From positions 1-5,610 of the forward strand of contig CAJOOV010000244.1 of assembly GCA_905236265.1 (NCBI GenBank): 5,610 nucleotides of DNA, written 5' to 3'. Position numbers and translations under genes: made by a program. Origin of the DNA: an uncultured Oscillospiraceae bacterium. Lineage in GTDB: Bacteria; Bacillota; Clostridia; Oscillospirales; Oscillospiraceae. This document shows positions 5,205 to 5,610 of the stretch, in pieces. The notes beneath the pieces are model-generated. The model searched no databases, had not been told where the DNA came from, and saw nothing but the letters and a program-made list of their open reading frames with translations. The first letter of the stretch is position 1, and each line of letters opens with the position of its first letter.

Positions 5205-5288
5205 GGGGTGTGCCTTCCCTGTATCTCAATCGTATAAAGGTGGAAGAGGCTGTCTTATCCGGGGCAGATTGCACCAATCCCTCTCCGC

Positions 5289-5303
5289 CTGCCCTTTGGG
5301 CAG
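5289..5303. repeat. Hairpin CTGCCC-TTT-GGGCAG
   Basis: A perfect six-base inverted repeat with a three-base loop, the first of a series of GC-rich hairpins downstream of hslO. No T run follows, so it is unlikely to be a terminator by itself. Confidence 0.6.
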
Positions 5304-5305
5304 AC

Positions 5306-5325
5306 ACCTCCCCCCTTGGGGAGGC
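5306..5325. repeat. Hairpin module ACCTCCC...GGGAGGCT, copy 1
   Basis: CCTCCCC (5307-5313) pairs with GGGGAGG (5318-5324) around a CCTT loop. The flanking bases give the pattern ACCTCCC...GGGAGGCT, which recurs at 5436-5456 with a different loop. The two look like related modules of one dispersed repeat family. Confidence 0.6.
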
Positions 5326-5332
5326 TGGAAGA

Positions 5333-5377
5333 AATGCGTATTTTCAGTGCGATGCGTTGAAAATACGCATTCTTTTT
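5333..5377 (+). terminator. Probable intrinsic terminator of the hslO operon, long stem
   Basis: A perfect 14-bp stem (AATGCGTATTTTCA / TGAAAATACGCATT) with an 11-base loop is followed by TCTTTTT (to 5377). It lies about 130 bases after the hslO stop, far for a simple terminator, and the intervening hairpins may be inserted repeats that pushed it away. The stem is AT-rich in its upper half, and the unit may itself be a dispersed repeat acting as terminator. Confidence 0.6.
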
Positions 5378-5405
5378 CCGGCTATCGCCCTGCAAAAGGC
5401 TGTAT

Positions 5406-5441
5406 GGAGGTGACGGGGGGAGAACTCCCTCCGTCACCTCC
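5406..5441. repeat. 17-bp-arm inverted repeat, left part of an overlapping hairpin pair
   Basis: GGAGGTGACGG... (5406-5422) pairs with the complementary arm 5425-5441 across a two-base AA centre. Sixteen of 17 pairs are Watson-Crick; the other is a G-T pair (5417/5430), which is tolerated as G-U in RNA. Its right arm shares CCTCC (5437-5441) with the next hairpin, so the two cannot form completely at the same time. Confidence 0.65.
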
Positions 5442-5456
5442 CTCTGAGAGGGAGGC
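5436..5456. repeat. Hairpin module ACCTCCC...GGGAGGCT, copy 2
   Basis: CCTCCCTC (5437-5444) pairs perfectly with GAGGGAGG (5448-5455) around a TGA loop. The outer bases match copy 1 at 5306-5325. It overlaps the right arm of the 17-bp inverted repeat just before it and is followed by CTTTGGCAAAAAC. Confidence 0.65.
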
Positions 5457-5480
5457 TTTGGCAAAAACTATCACTGCTTT

Positions 5481-5610
5481 AAGGAAGCGCTGAATAAATC
5501 TCTCGGATGGATGAGCGAGGATATTTTTTGTCAGTCGGGGATAAAAGACCGAAGGAATACTGACGTATTTCAAGGGATTTTAGACCCGGATGGCGGAAAA
5601 CAGACCGCTC
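5481..5610. mobile_element. MITE-like long imperfect inverted repeat, cut by the window end
   Basis: The sequence is roughly two-fold symmetric about base 5562. The centre is GAATAC-TGAC-GTATTT (5555-5570). Further out, CGGGGATAAAA (5536-5546) mirrors TTTTAGACCCG (5578-5588) at nine of 11 positions. GAGCG with a T-rich flank (from 5513) mirrors the A-rich flank and CGCTC at 5591-5610. The outer left part AAGGAAGCGCTGAATAAATC (5481-5500) would then be one terminal inverted repeat, its partner expected just beyond the window near 5625-5643. No transposase is encoded, so it would be a non-autonomous element or a folded extragenic repeat. Confidence 0.5.

Larger units (their letters stand above)
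5205..5610. other. Non-coding, repeat-rich tail after hslO
   Basis: About 400 bases contain no supportable gene. Short open frames on both strands run through inverted repeats and lack ribosome binding sites. Instead the stretch holds a terminator-like hairpin, several GC-rich hairpin modules and a long imperfect inverted repeat at the right edge, all described separately. This density of palindromes is typical of dispersed extragenic elements and MITE remnants in gut Clostridia. Confidence 0.75.

Noticed and set aside
5195..5208. CCCCTC-GT-GAGGGG palindrome at the hslO stop as the terminator
   Set aside because: The loop is too tight, only about five pairs can form, and no T run follows; the hairpin at 5333-5377 fits better.
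5201..5573. Short frames on both strands in the 3' tail
   Set aside because: They read through inverted repeats, lack ribosome binding sites and their translations mirror one another as expected of palindromic DNA.

Overview
The window looks like chromosome from a GC-rich gut-type Clostridia, most likely Oscillospiraceae/Ruminococcaceae. The support is GC-rich coding sequence with AT-rich intergenic promoters, strong AGGAGG-type ribosome binding sites with TTG and GTG starts, a clostridial-type divergent adenylosuccinate synthetase, a YerC/YecD-type TrpR-like protein, and hairpin-forming extragenic repeats. The assignment rests on recognition of protein families, not on a database search.

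Layout from left to right: (1) Bases 39-264, minus strand, carry two tandem 28-codon micro-ORFs. Each has its own strong ribosome binding site, and both end in the identical 11 residues YVAMVYGPFDR. A further minus-strand gene may begin at base 17 and leave the window. (2) A roughly 200-base divergent intergenic region follows. (3) A plus-strand Crp/Fnr-type regulator occupies 475-1104, probably starting at TTG. (4) A 12-bp-stem hairpin at 1142-1169 separates it from the convergent gene. (5) On the minus strand, an unrecognised 187-residue protein (2542-3105) lies upstream of purA (1193-2485). (6) A short AT-rich divergent promoter region (3106-3232) follows. (7) On the plus strand come a TrpR-like regulator (3233-3532), a YqeM-like SAM methyltransferase (3529-4284, ATGA overlap) and the redox chaperone Hsp33/hslO (4299-5204), probably one operon. 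(8) The last 400 bases are non-coding and packed with inverted repeats. These include a 14-bp stem followed by a T run that probably ends the hslo operon, GC-rich hairpin modules, and the left part of a MITE-like long imperfect inverted repeat cut by the window edge.

The housekeeping parts (PurA for AMP synthesis, Hsp33 for oxidative protein protection, a methyltransferase, a TrpR-like regulator) are ordinary. The most unusual item is the micropeptide pair. In the shared block the two copies differ only at synonymous third positions, their length and ribosome-binding-site spacing match, and they are transcribed divergently from a Crp/Fnr-type regulator. I do not recognise this peptide family. 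A signalling, toxin-like, membrane-active or regulatory role is open, and the adjacent regulator is a natural candidate partner.
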